Shown here piece after piece: positions 8,978 to 17,462 of a stretch of DNA of 44,069 nt. The translations under genes and the position numbers were made by a program. The stretch comes from a virus: IMG/VR virus record IMGVR_UViG_3300036826_000136, positions 1-44,069 of that record; one strand, 5' to 3'. A model generated the notes under the pieces. That model was not told the DNA's origin. It saw only the letters and a program-made list of their open reading frames with translations, and did no database searches. Within the stretch, counting starts at the first letter, position 1. Every line of letters starts with the position of its first letter.

Positions 8978-9788
8978 GAGGCCACCTGTGGTAGATCAGC
9001 TCATAGGGTTTTACAGTCGAGCCCGGATTGTTCTTGGAAATAACCTCCGTGTTGAGTTCCACCAACTTGGAGGCTTGGTCGGCGTCCCCATAGACGTACT
9101 GCGCAATCATGCGGAAGGTGTCCACGCCGTCGATGACCTGGAAGAAGCGAGCAGAGCGCGCCTGTGCCGAGCGAGTAGCGGTCAGCTCTGAGCGGCCCAT
9201 CTCATAGGGCTCATCTTCCGGCCCGATCGGGACAGAGCGCCCTGACCGAAATTGCATCGTCGCCAGGGACTGAGATCCCCGCGCCGTGCTATGAGGAGTG
9301 GCAACAGTGGAAGGACGACCGCTGAGCGTGTCGATCCCTGCCGTATCGAGCACACCGGCAACCTCATCACCGCTGCCCACCTTGAGGAAGGAAATCGAAT
9401 ACTCGATGGAGTGACTGCGATCATCCGGCGAATGCGAGAAGTCATAATTCTCGGTCTCGACGTACTGCTCGCGGGGAAAGACGCCAGGAGCCCTGAGAAT
9501 CTTCTTCTTGGTCGAGTGCAGCACGTCGATCAGGCTGGACATCCAGCGCGGCGAGGAGATACCGGGCAGTGTCCCGTTCAACTCGATGTGGCCCTCATCG
9601 AAGTGGATGACATTGGCAGCGACTACATTGTCCCCGATGTATTTGTGAATTCCGATCTGGGAACTACCGGAACGACGGAATCCTTCCGGGCCGATCGGGA
9701 AGGTGAAGGTCATGCCTCCGGAGATGATCGTCGGAGGCTGAAACGTGAGCTGGCTGTCCGGGATTAGCTTGGCAACGGTATCGCTCAT
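8955..9788 (-). CDS. LysM-containing baseplate/tail protein
   Basis: A 277-residue protein. The N-terminal 140 residues form a beta-rich domain (GGMTFTFPIGPEGFRRSGS, HFDEGHIELNGTLPG). The last 60 residues look like a LysM motif (VDTFRMIAQYVYGDADQASKLVELN). In contractile tails and related injection machines, a LysM protein encoded between tape measure and hub connects the tail tube to the hub (compare P2 gpX and Afp7-type proteins). Its ATG overlaps the tape measure stop by 4 bases. The combination of motif and gene order makes the call good. Confidence 0.8.
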   Translation of the reverse strand: MSDTVAKLIPDSQLTFQPPTIISGGMTFTFPIGPEGFRRSGSSQIGIHKYIGDNVVAANVIHFDEGHIELNGTLPGISSPRWMSSLIDVLHSTKKKILRAPGVFPREQYVETENYDFSHSPDDRSHSIEYSISFLKVGSGDEVAGVLDTAGIDTLSGRPSTVATPHSTARGSQSLATMQFRSGRSVPIGPEDEPYEMGRSELTATRSAQARSARFFQVIDGVDTFRMIAQYVYGDADQASKLVELNTEVISKNNPGSTVKPYELIYHRWPRGTRVAY

Positions 9789-12532
9789 CTGGGATCCTTC
9801 GGGCCGACTGTAATTGTGACCTTCTTCCTACCCACGTTCTTCTTGATCGCTTTCTTCTGCCCGCGCGTCTGTGGATGCGGCCCACCCTGCCAGACCTGAG
9901 AGGGATCGAAGTGCAGCTTGGCCTGATCCTTCTTCTTCGTCTCGTCGGTGAGATCGACGGTAATGGAAATATCTCCATCGAGCTGCACGCGCTTGTCTTT
10001 CGTCAGCTCCTTGAGCAGCCGTTGGTTGTGACTTTCCAGATTGGCCTCAGCGCGACGAATCGCTGTCGGGCTTCCTCTGAGCGTCCTATGTAGAAATTGC
10101 GTTCCTTGAGGTGAGAGGTTGCCGCTGGCTGCCTGCTGCTCAAGAAAGGAAATGAGTGGATGGTCACTGCCGGGACGAAAGGGCAGGGTTTTGAAATTGA
10201 CACGTTGCTTACGGTCTGTCGCAGCAACCAGGCCAAGACTCTGCAAGACCGTACTACCACGCACATCCTTGACCAGATTTTTCAACTCCTCGGGACTCGG
10301 CAAGCCTTTGTGAGTAGCCAGCCATTGCTCAAACTTGCCCATCTTCATCATGCCCATCGGGCCACTGGTAACACGGAGCACCTGCTGGAGGAAGGCAACT
10401 CCCTGCGGGCTGAGATTGCCCTGCATGGCCTGTCGTGCCATCGCTGAGATAAGAGGATGCCTACCGCCCGGATCCGTTCCGCTCTTGGGCTGCTGCTCCC
10501 GATCCGCTGCCAGGAAGCGAACCTGCCTGGCCTCGTCTACCGTCATACCCAAACGCCGCGCGTTCTGTCTATTTTCTCGCTCCCGTCTTTTTCCTTCTTC
10601 ATCGCTACCGATCAGTTTGTGAACAATCGTGCCCCCAATCCCTCGCTTGCCTGTTCGAGGATCAACGTCATGCAAAAACGCCCACCAGTCGCCATGACCA
10701 GTGACGTTCTTGCCATGAAACATATTTCTCAGCTCGATGGCCAGCCCTGCAGCAAAGGCCAAAGGCAGAGCACGCCCGAACAATCTCAACAGCCGACTAT
10801 TGCCACCGGCAGCAACGATGGGAGGAATCCCCGTACCGCCGGTCAGATCGCCAACAGCACCAGCCACTCCAGTGGGGCGACCCATCAGCGACCCTACAAT
10901 TACAACATACAGCGGGTCTATCGGAGACGTTCCCGGGCCTCGGCTACTCAAGAGAGCCTGTGCCGCCAAGAAATTCACCACGGTACGTGGCATTCTTCCA
11001 CCCGCCAGCAGCGCCCCTAGCCCACCCTCAGCTCCAGCAGCGGCCTCTGCTGCCCCTCCTGCCCCACCACGCCTAAGGATTTTCATAATCGCGCCGCCGA
11101 CCTTGCTAAAGATCCCCCTACCGATACCCAGACGTGAAGCGCCCACGCCAATCCCAATCGCAGCCAGCAGTCCTTCACCGATATGACGAATCGTGTTGTG
11201 ATCCGCCGTAAAGGTAAATGTGCTAAATACCTTCTTGGCCGCAGTTTTAAGTCCGGGCACATTCATAATGTCGGTCATTATCGTCTGCCGGATACCGCCG
11301 ATTGCCTGAGCCATCGACTTCAACGGTTGATCGGCCTGGTACTGCTCCCATTCCTTACGCAGATACTCGCCGTCATTTTTGCTAGCATCTGTAATTTGAT
11401 TAATCAGGTTTGTCAACTGGGTCGGGTCATTAGCACCTTTCACCCAGGACAGATAGGCAGAGAGGAAGGCACGTTGAGCAAAGGTCTGCGGAACGAGCTG
11501 CTGGATCAGCTCACGGCCCTTGCCTGAAATACCCAGACCGCCCAGTCCTTCGTTCTCAATCCCGGCCATTCCCTCCATGCGCATGATCGCTTCAGCGCGA
11601 TCACCGCCTTTGACCCCTCCGGCTGCCCGAACAGCCTCAAACATTTTCACCAGATTGTCGAAGCCCTTATTTTGTCCGAGCTTGTCCGGTGACAGGCCGA
11701 TCCCTCGGAAGGCAGCCTGCGTATCCTTGGTCATGTGCTGCATGCCACCGATCAGGCGGATCAGGTAAGCGTTACTGCGACCAATTTGTCCCGGAGTCAA
11801 ACCGGAGACCACACCGGCACCAGTCAGGCCGAGTACCTGCTCCGGTGTCATCCTGGCCGAGACACCAGGAAGTGTCTGTGGAGCGAGCTGCTGAATGAGC
11901 TGTGGTGCAATTTGTGGCCCGCCCGGGACGGTCTGGATCAGCTTGACCCACTCGGCCATCAGGCGTTGAGCCACCTTCGGATCTTTTACATTCTGACCGA
12001 AGATGCGCGGCAGGGTAGTGGCTACACCGGCTAGTGACTCAGCAGGAGTCTGGGCTAGCTGAGCGGCTTCCAGGATCGGCCGTGCGATTCCTGTAATCGC
12101 TTGAGGGCTTTGCATGCCGCTGATGGAGGAAACGATGTTCGTAACCGCCGCGACCACATCCTGCGAGGATGAAAGTGTTTCCACCCCCAGCCTGACCATG
12201 CTCGACGCCAGCTCATCGACACGACTGCGCAGTGTGCCCAGACCAGTCTGGCCCTGATCGGCAGTAATGGTAATCAGGGCAAGCTGCGACTGGAATTGCG
12301 ATGCTCCCCGGACGAGGTTGAACAATCCATAGACCGCTCCCCCGGCGAAGGCATAGCGCAGTGTGGTGCCGATCGCTCTGAATTGCTGATTGAGCAACCC
12401 GGTCTGCCGGGTAGTGCCCTGGACAGTATTTCCTAGCTGCTTGAATACACCAGACGCCCGACCAACGCCAGTGCTTAGCCCAGAGGTGTCAGAGACCCAG
12501 GCAGTGACCAGTTTGCCGACGACGGTACTCAT
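9785..12532 (-). CDS. Tape measure protein
   Basis: A 915-residue protein, the longest in the tail module. It sits directly after the frameshifted chaperone pair, the hallmark position. The N-terminus is GKLVTAWVSDTSGLSTGVGR, followed by long helical stretches. A hydrophobic Ala/Gly-rich segment lies in the middle (LLAAIGIGVGASRLGIGRG and further toward residues 535-600), as is common for tape measures that insert in the membrane during ejection. Two short repeats occur near residues 700 and 795 (HPLISAMARQAMQGNLSPQG and HPLISFLEQQAASGNLSPQG). At roughly 0.15 nm per residue the length would suit a tail of about 135 nm. The C-terminus is very basic. Confidence 0.9.
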   Translation of the reverse strand: MSTVVGKLVTAWVSDTSGLSTGVGRASGVFKQLGNTVQGTTRQTGLLNQQFRAIGTTLRYAFAGGAVYGLFNLVRGASQFQSQLALITITADQGQTGLGTLRSRVDELASSMVRLGVETLSSSQDVVAAVTNIVSSISGMQSPQAITGIARPILEAAQLAQTPAESLAGVATTLPRIFGQNVKDPKVAQRLMAEWVKLIQTVPGGPQIAPQLIQQLAPQTLPGVSARMTPEQVLGLTGAGVVSGLTPGQIGRSNAYLIRLIGGMQHMTKDTQAAFRGIGLSPDKLGQNKGFDNLVKMFEAVRAAGGVKGGDRAEAIMRMEGMAGIENEGLGGLGISGKGRELIQQLVPQTFAQRAFLSAYLSWVKGANDPTQLTNLINQITDASKNDGEYLRKEWEQYQADQPLKSMAQAIGGIRQTIMTDIMNVPGLKTAAKKVFSTFTFTADHNTIRHIGEGLLAAIGIGVGASRLGIGRGIFSKVGGAIMKILRRGGAGGAAEAAAGAEGGLGALLAGGRMPRTVVNFLAAQALLSSRGPGTSPIDPLYVVIVGSLMGRPTGVAGAVGDLTGGTGIPPIVAAGGNSRLLRLFGRALPLAFAAGLAIELRNMFHGKNVTGHGDWWAFLHDVDPRTGKRGIGGTIVHKLIGSDEEGKRRERENRQNARRLGMTVDEARQVRFLAADREQQPKSGTDPGGRHPLISAMARQAMQGNLSPQGVAFLQQVLRVTSGPMGMMKMGKFEQWLATHKGLPSPEELKNLVKDVRGSTVLQSLGLVAATDRKQRVNFKTLPFRPGSDHPLISFLEQQAASGNLSPQGTQFLHRTLRGSPTAIRRAEANLESHNQRLLKELTKDKRVQLDGDISITVDLTDETKKKDQAKLHFDPSQVWQGGPHPQTRGQKKAIKKNVGRKKVTITVGPKDPR

Positions 12533-13281
12533 CTAGCGCTTGAAGCCTCGTGATGTCGTCCGCTGTAGATCAATCTCCCAGTCCTCATCGTCCTCACCCG
12601 GTCGGTAGACCAGCTCCTGCAGCTCCTCGGGCAAATCAGCAATAACCGACACCGGCTCCCCACAGATTTCACACGTATCCTGATTGAATTTGGTCATGCA
12701 GTGGGTGTGGATCTTTGCAATTCGTTCGTCATAGTCGATGAGTTGGTTGAGATAGATCCAAGTAAGTTGTCCGTGAGTGGCTCTGGACTCAATGCTAAAA
12801 GGAGCCGTTTCACCGCGTACCATTGCCTTCCAGACAAATCTTTCCAGTCCATTTCCTGCAAGGCTTTTTTTAGCTTGTCCAGCTCCTCATCACCAAGACC
12901 GTCAACGGAGGGCGATGTCCTGTCCACCATCTCGAAGTAGGCATCAATCAGAAAATTGATGTCCTGCACCTCCAGAGTCTCTCCAACTTCCTTGCCGGTC
13001 TTGAATACCTTTTCCAGTGTGTCGGGGCTGCGGATGGAGTAGGCCAGAACCTCGGCTATCTGCATCCGCTCGCGAAGCTGCACACCAATGTCGCCATCGG
13101 GCACAGTCAGTTGTGCCCCCAGCATCATGCAGTTGATGTACTCCGATTCCAGCAGTGGCACCAGGGCCACTCTCACTTCCGGGTCTGAGAGCAATTCAAA
13201 ATAGGCACAGACTTGCTGACCGAGCCGCATTTTGGTCAGTCTGCGCTCTGTGAGAAACTCACGGCTGATCGCCGTTGCCAC
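12533..13281 (-). CDS. Tail assembly chaperone GT fusion made by -1 frameshift
   Basis: The long product of a programmed -1 ribosomal frameshift. Ribosomes read frame 0 from 13281 to the slippery run at 12871-12865, where lysine codons AAA-AAA follow an A, giving the canonical A-AAA-AAA heptamer. They then slip back one base and continue without a stop to 12533, giving 249 residues (139 before and 110 after the shift). The added part contains a CEICGE motif and an acidic end. In lambda and most long-tailed phages the G and GT proteins coat the tape measure during assembly. The gene directly precedes the tape measure. Confidence 0.8.
12694..13281 (-). CDS. Tail assembly chaperone G-like protein
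   Basis: The unshifted product, 195 residues, mainly helical (REFLTERRLTKMRLGQQVCAYF at the start, DEELDKLKKALQEMDWKDL before the end). It has the position and overlapping downstream frame of lambda gpG. The ATG at 13281 overlaps the end of the zinc-ribbon gene by 23 bases. After the slippery site the frame 0 tail runs another 57 codons to the stop at 12694. No enzymatic motif is expected or seen. Confidence 0.8.
   Translation of the reverse strand: MATAISREFLTERRLTKMRLGQQVCAYFELLSDPEVRVALVPLLESEYINCMMLGAQLTVPDGDIGVQLRERMQIAEVLAYSIRSPDTLEKVFKTGKEVGETLEVQDINFLIDAYFEMVDRTSPSVDGLGDEELDKLKKALQEMDWKDLSGRQWYAVKRLLLALSPEPLTDNLLGSISTNSSTMTNELQRSTPTA
12865..12871 (-). promoter_or_regulatory. Slippery heptamer for -1 frameshift (A-AAA-AAA)
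   Basis: On the coding strand the frame 0 codons are CTA AAA AAA GCC, giving a seven-A run in the X-XXY-YYZ register. The -1 frame is open from here to 12533, although its first ATG is only at 12823, so a fusion is more likely than separate initiation. The arrangement directly upstream of the tape measure gene is the standard one for G/GT chaperones. Confidence 0.8.
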
Positions 13282-13567
13282 TTATCCTCCCTTCCAGCTC
13301 TGCCCTCAGCGTCATCGTCTCTTGGTGCATGCTCCATTGGACGGGCACTCCAAAGAAGCCGGTATTACATTCGAGGCAGTAGAACTGGACTGCAAATTCA
13401 AAAAGACGGCCAGTAGCTTCGCTCACGTCCGTCTTGACTCGGGGATTGACCTTGTTGCAGTGCGGGCAGACAGGAGGGCCGACTTCCATCTGGATGACCG
13501 GATCTTCGGCCAGGTGCTCCAGAGCGGAAACGGCCCTCCGCATCAGCTCCCTCGTTTCTGAGTCCAC
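13259..13567 (-). CDS. Zinc-ribbon tail-region protein
   Basis: A 102-residue protein with two CxxC knuckles (CPHC near residue 34 and CLEC near residue 64), a likely zinc ribbon. The N-terminus is a helix (TRELMRRAVSALEHLAEDP). It starts with GTG at 13567, whose G is the last base of the tail tube stop codon, and it overlaps the next gene by 23 bases. This tight coupling between tube and chaperone genes suggests a role in tail assembly. A longer in-frame reading to 13711 is possible but would lie inside the tube gene. The family is not recognised. Confidence 0.7.
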   Translation of the reverse strand: MDSETRELMRRAVSALEHLAEDPVIQMEVGPPVCPHCNKVNPRVKTDVSEATGRLFEFAVQFYCLECNTGFFGVPVQWSMHQETMTLRAELEGRISGNGDQP

Positions 13568-13980
13568 TAGGGCCGATCTGGGTTCTTGATCCCTACATAG
13601 CCCGGAATGGAAATGTCGGCGTCGATCGTGACCTGATCCAACGTCGAGCGCATGGAGATCCGGTTCCAGTTGCAGCCCGTGTAGGTAGCTGTTCTGGATC
13701 CGCGTGTGCATTTCACTTCAAAGTCCTTCATGGCCAGCAACGTCTTTTCGTCATTCATGCCCGCAGCCTGACCGGCCTTGAGCAGAATGGCCGAGAAGCT
13801 GACCGTGCCCTCATCTGCCTTACGCAGACGCCGAAGGACAGGGCCATCAGTACCGAACGCTCCCTGGTACGTGATTTCCTGCCGCAGCTCCTCAGTCATT
13901 TCCTGAGTCGCTGTGAAATGCACACCGCCCTCAAACTCCAGGTTGAGGTTAACAGCAGTCAGACCTTCGAGCCACGCCAT
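13567..13980 (-). CDS. Tail tube protein
   Basis: A 137-residue protein of the size and strand-rich pattern of myovirus tail tube subunits (P2 gpFII / T4 gp19 type). Features include an N-terminal NLNLEFEGGVHFTATQEM, a central SFSAILLKAGQAAGMNDEKTL, and the C-terminal strands DQVTIDADISIPGYVG. It follows the sheath gene with one small gene in between and precedes the chaperones. A ribosome site (AGGAGG-like, in CCTCCT read on the other strand) is just upstream of the ATG at 13980. It forms the inner conduit for DNA. Confidence 0.78.
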   Translation of the reverse strand: MAWLEGLTAVNLNLEFEGGVHFTATQEMTEELRQEITYQGAFGTDGPVLRRLRKADEGTVSFSAILLKAGQAAGMNDEKTLLAMKDFEVKCTRGSRTATYTGCNWNRISMRSTLDQVTIDADISIPGYVGIKNPDRP

Positions 13981-13996
13981 TTATTTCACCTCCTTA

Positions 13997-14464
13997 TCAG
14001 GTAACAGTGAAGTCACCCGGCACTGTTGCCGCCGAGCCACGAACACGGATCCGCACCGGGCCGGTGAAATCAGCCGGGTACGTCACCGAAGATGAGCCAG
14101 TGTTGGGGACAGAGCGAACGTTGCGCCAGGTACCCTCGCCGTCGAAGTTAGCCTCGTCATCAGGCACCCAGGCGTCAACACCCACTTCCTCGCCCTCGGT
14201 ACCAACTGTATTTTGGTTCCAGTTGAACCCGAGTGTGACTCTCTGGAAGAAATCCAATTCCTCTTCCTCGGACACAGGAGGCTCGGTATCCGGTGGCACC
14301 TCGGGCTGATCCGGTGGCTCTGTCTCCGGTACATCCGGCGGCAGAACGATCGGGTGCTCGGGATGAGGCTCCTCGCCAGGCATCTCGATGGGATGCTCTG
14401 GATGTGGCTCCTCTCCTGGCATTTCAATCGGGTGCTCGGGATGCGGTTCGTCGGTGCTTGACAT
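13997..14464 (-). CDS. Repeat-bearing tail protein with PHPEHPI tandem repeats
   Basis: A 155-residue acidic protein starting with ATG at 14464 behind GAAAGGA. Residues 5 to about 43 are three nearly identical 13-residue units (E-P-H-P-E-H-P-I-E-M-P-G-E type), repeated also at DNA level. A Pro/Glu-rich stretch follows, then from about residue 80 a beta domain (NFDGEGTWRNVRSVPNTG, then PVRIRVRGSAAT) that looks immunoglobulin-like. It lies between the sheath and tube genes and is not part of the minimal set there. The His/Pro repeats might bind metal or extend from the tail surface; both are guesses. The longer ORF to 14662 overlaps the sheath gene and is not believed. Confidence 0.75.
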   Translation of the reverse strand: MSSTDEPHPEHPIEMPGEEPHPEHPIEMPGEEPHPEHPIVLPPDVPETEPPDQPEVPPDTEPPVSEEEELDFFQRVTLGFNWNQNTVGTEGEEVGVDAWVPDDEANFDGEGTWRNVRSVPNTGSSSVTYPADFTGPVRIRVRGSAATVPGDFTVT

Positions 14465-14474
14465 ATTTTCCTTT

Positions 14475-15608
14475 CTAGACAGAGATGATGAGCTGTGCGG
14501 AGACGAGAATCGTCTGCACGCCCCGGACAACAACGCCAGTGAAGGAGACGATGATCTGCCGCATGTCCGGCGAAGCAGTTGCGGACACGTTGTAGCCCAG
14601 CGTTCCGTCTGGCTGCACGACGGCTTGAACCCAGTCCTGCCGCAGGAGCAGCAGAGACTCAACGCCGGAAGCGATCAGGTTGCGCGTGGTCTCCGTATTG
14701 CCACGACGCAGATAGCCACCTGCGTAGATGTAATTCTTGACATCGACAAAGACCTGATCCACGATCAGACGAGTGGACAGTGCATCGTAGGTCGAGTCGG
14801 TCACCCAGGCCATACGCAGGTGAGTCGTCATCACACCGCCCGGGGTGAAGCTCGGCTGCAGCGGGGAGACACCGCCCTGGAGCAGATCCTCGTAGTCGTT
14901 GGTGGCCACGCCGGAGACGATCTTCTCCCGGAAGATCGGAAAACCGGAAGCATCTTTTTCAATTCCGGTCAGGAAGGGGATCGTCCACAGGTCGAGGTCA
15001 TTGGACGGATCAGAGTTCTTGGAAACCTCCGCAGCAACGCAAGCCGCTGTAAAAGGCCCAGCTTGAAGGACACCCTGTTCGTCGTAGACACCAGGGCCGA
15101 CCAACACACCGCGCTTACTGGCAATCGCACCGGCGGCTGTGATGTAAGTCGCCTTTGGAGTGGCTGTAGCCAGACCGACGATACAAAACTGCTTGTTCTG
15201 TACTTGCTCGGCCGCTTCACAGGAATCAGCGAGGGCAGCATGATCGGCCTGAGCCGTGGAGTCCGTGAGCCGGATCCTGATGTTCCTGTCTCCGGCCATG
15301 TTGTCCCAGACTGTCTGCCGATCGGTGAGCAGTGGCGCAGTGCCCTTCTTTGACGCCGCCGCAATTACAGGAGACGATCCCCTGTTAATTACAGCCGAGC
15401 AAAGCAACGTCAAGGACGATGCTGGCCCGAATGCAGTTACAGCATCCCCGATGGTCTTGATCTGATACGGCACACCTACCGCTGCCGAACCAGCCGCGTC
15501 TGCCTGACCCTCGATTCCGACTGGAAGGAAAATCGGCTGAGCCGCGACGGCAGTAAGGGTACTACCGTCAAGAACCTCCGGGTACAACTGAAGTGAGCTT
15601 GTTGGCAC
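14475..15608 (-). CDS. Tail sheath protein
   Basis: A 377-residue contractile tail sheath subunit. Typical signs are the N-terminal strand PEVLDGSTLTAV, a middle stretch SKRGVLVGPGVYDEQG, and the conserved C-terminal domain: RMAWVTDSTYDALSTRLIVD, an inserted helix pair (GGYLRRGNTETTRNLIASGV), and the closing strands that interlock neighbouring subunits (SPDMRQIIVSFTGVVVRGVQTILV). It starts with GTG at 15608 behind GAGGAGG. It defines the phage as a myovirus. Length is short compared with T4 gp18 and similar to P2-like sheaths. Confidence 0.88.
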   Translation of the reverse strand: MPTSSLQLYPEVLDGSTLTAVAAQPIFLPVGIEGQADAAGSAAVGVPYQIKTIGDAVTAFGPASSLTLLCSAVINRGSSPVIAAASKKGTAPLLTDRQTVWDNMAGDRNIRIRLTDSTAQADHAALADSCEAAEQVQNKQFCIVGLATATPKATYITAAGAIASKRGVLVGPGVYDEQGVLQAGPFTAACVAAEVSKNSDPSNDLDLWTIPFLTGIEKDASGFPIFREKIVSGVATNDYEDLLQGGVSPLQPSFTPGGVMTTHLRMAWVTDSTYDALSTRLIVDQVFVDVKNYIYAGGYLRRGNTETTRNLIASGVESLLLLRQDWVQAVVQPDGTLGYNVSATASPDMRQIIVSFTGVVVRGVQTILVSAQLIISV

Positions 15609-15628
15609 CTTGAAAAACCTCCTCTCGG

Positions 15629-16294
15629 TTAATCGAGTAGAATCAAGTCAGGCAGCAGTACAAGCTCTGCCTCGATACCGATGTCGTCTGGAATGACAAT
15701 CTCAAACGGCGTCGGCGTCCTGCTAAAGACACGAACTCTCAACTCGCAATTCAACATCCGGAAAACACGGATGTCCCCGATCGTTTCCGTGGCAAAATTG
15801 CCACCCATGAAGCTCAGTAGCTCAACCTGGCCATCACCCCCATCGGTTGCTGTGCGCAGAGCGTTTGTAGCCTGAGCGCCCTGGAAGAGATTGAGAAGCA
15901 CCTGATAGGCCCTGAGACGCGCTGTAGAGCCTCCTGCGCGGTCGGCAGTCCAGATCCCGACATCGAAGTTGATCTCCTGCCTGCGGCCCTCCTGCTCGAA
16001 GAGGACACCGAGCAGAGGATCGCTGATTCGCTTGGCCGTGTTGTCACCGAAGCCCAGGACAGAGCTTTCGATGGTGTCAATTTCAAAATGGATCACCGTC
16101 TTGCCCAACGGCACCATTTTCATAATGTGGTCGGTCTCCGGAAACTCCATGATGATGTCGTAGACTTCATGGCCCTTGTCGAATCCGGCAATGTGGACAG
16201 ACTTGTCGAAGCCGTTGAAGGCGTAGTCCTGAATTCCTCTAGTTGCTGACTCCAGCCAGGTCTCAGGAGCAAATTTGGTAACAGGGCCAGCCAT
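15629..16294 (-). CDS. Tail terminator or sheath-initiator region protein
   Basis: A 221-residue protein of beta-rich character (KSVHIAGFDKGHEVYDIIMEF, then KTVIHFEIDTIESSVLGFGD and an ending rich in Leu: IEAELVLLPDLILLD). It lies directly before the sheath gene, where tail completion or terminator proteins are encoded in many myoviruses. No specific motif was recognised; the role is inferred from order. Its ATG overlaps the stop of the upstream gene by one base. Confidence 0.6.
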   Translation of the reverse strand: MAGPVTKFAPETWLESATRGIQDYAFNGFDKSVHIAGFDKGHEVYDIIMEFPETDHIMKMVPLGKTVIHFEIDTIESSVLGFGDNTAKRISDPLLGVLFEQEGRRQEINFDVGIWTADRAGGSTARLRAYQVLLNLFQGAQATNALRTATDGGDGQVELLSFMGGNFATETIGDIRVFRMLNCELRVRVFSRTPTPFEIVIPDDIGIEAELVLLPDLILLD

Positions 16295-16965
16295 CAGGAG
16301 AGGATCATCGGTGTGCCCATGACACCGAAGCCTGGTATCCCAGTCATAGGTGCAGACGGTGCGTGCATGTACCAGCGCAGATTCCTGGCGCGCGTACCCG
16401 GCTGCCCCGGTCTAGGGTAGAAGGTGTTGGCCCAGACCCGCGACTCTAGCGATGTCCGGTAGGTAGAAGTCATCACCTTGCGGAAGGCCAATTTCATCAC
16501 TGGCCTACGCACCTTGCGCGTGGCAGTCTGATGGAGACCGAACTCGATGTAAAAAGCCTCGCGAGAGTCGTTATACATGATCCAGTAGCCGGTACGTATT
16601 TTTTTCACCTGCCAGCCCAGGTAGTAGCGCCAGGTGATTCTCGGTACAGGAGTCACCCAGGCCCTGCGGGTGTCCTTGGGGTCACGCTTCCAGCCTGCGC
16701 TGTATTTCTGCGCAAAACCCATGTCCAGCGTGGCCAGCATCCGGCAGAGCTGATCGGCTGCCTTGGGAAAGAGCCGAGGCCGGTATTGCACCCACCGGAG
16801 CAGCTCCTCGATCGCCTCCAGGGACTCCAGGGTGATGTCCAGCGGTCTCTTACCCGGGACATTTTCATACATATAGCTCTGTTTGATATTGAACTGCCCG
16901 CCGTAGGGGCCACCAGTGACCGTCCGCGCCCTGCTACCCATCTGAGTCCGGAAATTGGCTGCCAT
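16294..16965 (-). CDS. Neck / head-tail joining protein
   Basis: A 223-residue basic protein rich in Arg, Trp and Tyr. Its central part (RITWRYYLGWQVKKIRTGYW, FYIEFGLHQTATRKVRRPVM) resembles HK97 gp10-like neck or minor tail proteins in which an E-x-G pattern precedes a basic stretch. Position between the probable stopper and the tail completion protein supports a neck role. The first ATG overlaps the previous stop. Confidence 0.55.
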   Translation of the reverse strand: MAANFRTQMGSRARTVTGGPYGGQFNIKQSYMYENVPGKRPLDITLESLEAIEELLRWVQYRPRLFPKAADQLCRMLATLDMGFAQKYSAGWKRDPKDTRRAWVTPVPRITWRYYLGWQVKKIRTGYWIMYNDSREAFYIEFGLHQTATRKVRRPVMKLAFRKVMTSTYRTSLESRVWANTFYPRPGQPGTRARNLRWYMHAPSAPMTGIPGFGVMGTPMILS

Positions 16966-17462
16966 CAGAGCGGATCCTGGTTGATCAGCCTCAGCCCCAC
17001 CTCATAGTGATGAAATGGGTTTCCATCGGCCGGGTCAGGGATCAAGTTCGTGTTGACGACCATGAAGCGGCGATTCACGTATTCGATCCAGTCCTCCCCA
17101 GAGGTTGACCAGTCAGAGAAGTCGAGCGTGATCCCTTGCCAGTCGCAGGGGAAGATGCCCAGGTGGTCGTCCTCCTCGATCTGCCCGAACAGCACCAGCA
17201 GCTCCTCAGAGCGCAAGCGGGTAGCCCGTGTGGACTGGATCGGCTGCACAAAAGCTTTCACCTGATAATGCTTGATGTCGGTACCGGGGAGAAAGCCAGC
17301 CTCATTACATATCGGCTCAACCGTATGGTTCAAATGCCATATAGGATCTCGATAGCCCTCTGGGGTTCGGCAAGGACAGGGCAAGGTCGAGTCATCTCGA
17401 TGGAAGATTACATCGGAGCCCGACACGTTGAGCAAGTCCAGAAACCGAGGCACATTGCTCAA
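16965..17462 (-). CDS. Head closure / stopper-like protein
   Basis: A 165-residue protein. The N-terminal part has a Cys pair and a further Cys in a pattern (LPCPCRTPEGYRDPIWHLN, PICNEAGFLPG) seen in phage neck proteins that follow the connector. The rest is beta-rich (HYQVKAFVQPIQSTR, FSDWSTSGEDWIEYVNRRFM). It follows the connector gene by one base, the position of head closure proteins. The Cys residues might bind metal. Family call from pattern and order only. Confidence 0.6.
   Translation of the reverse strand: MSNVPRFLDLLNVSGSDVIFHRDDSTLPCPCRTPEGYRDPIWHLNHTVEPICNEAGFLPGTDIKHYQVKAFVQPIQSTRATRLRSEELLVLFGQIEEDDHLGIFPCDWQGITLDFSDWSTSGEDWIEYVNRRFMVVNTNLIPDPADGNPFHHYEVGLRLINQDPL

Noticed and set aside
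12533-12823. Separate gene starting at ATG 12823
   Set aside because: The ATG is internal to the overlapping chaperone frame without a clear ribosome site; the -1 frame is open up to the slippery A-run, so a frameshift product is more likely.
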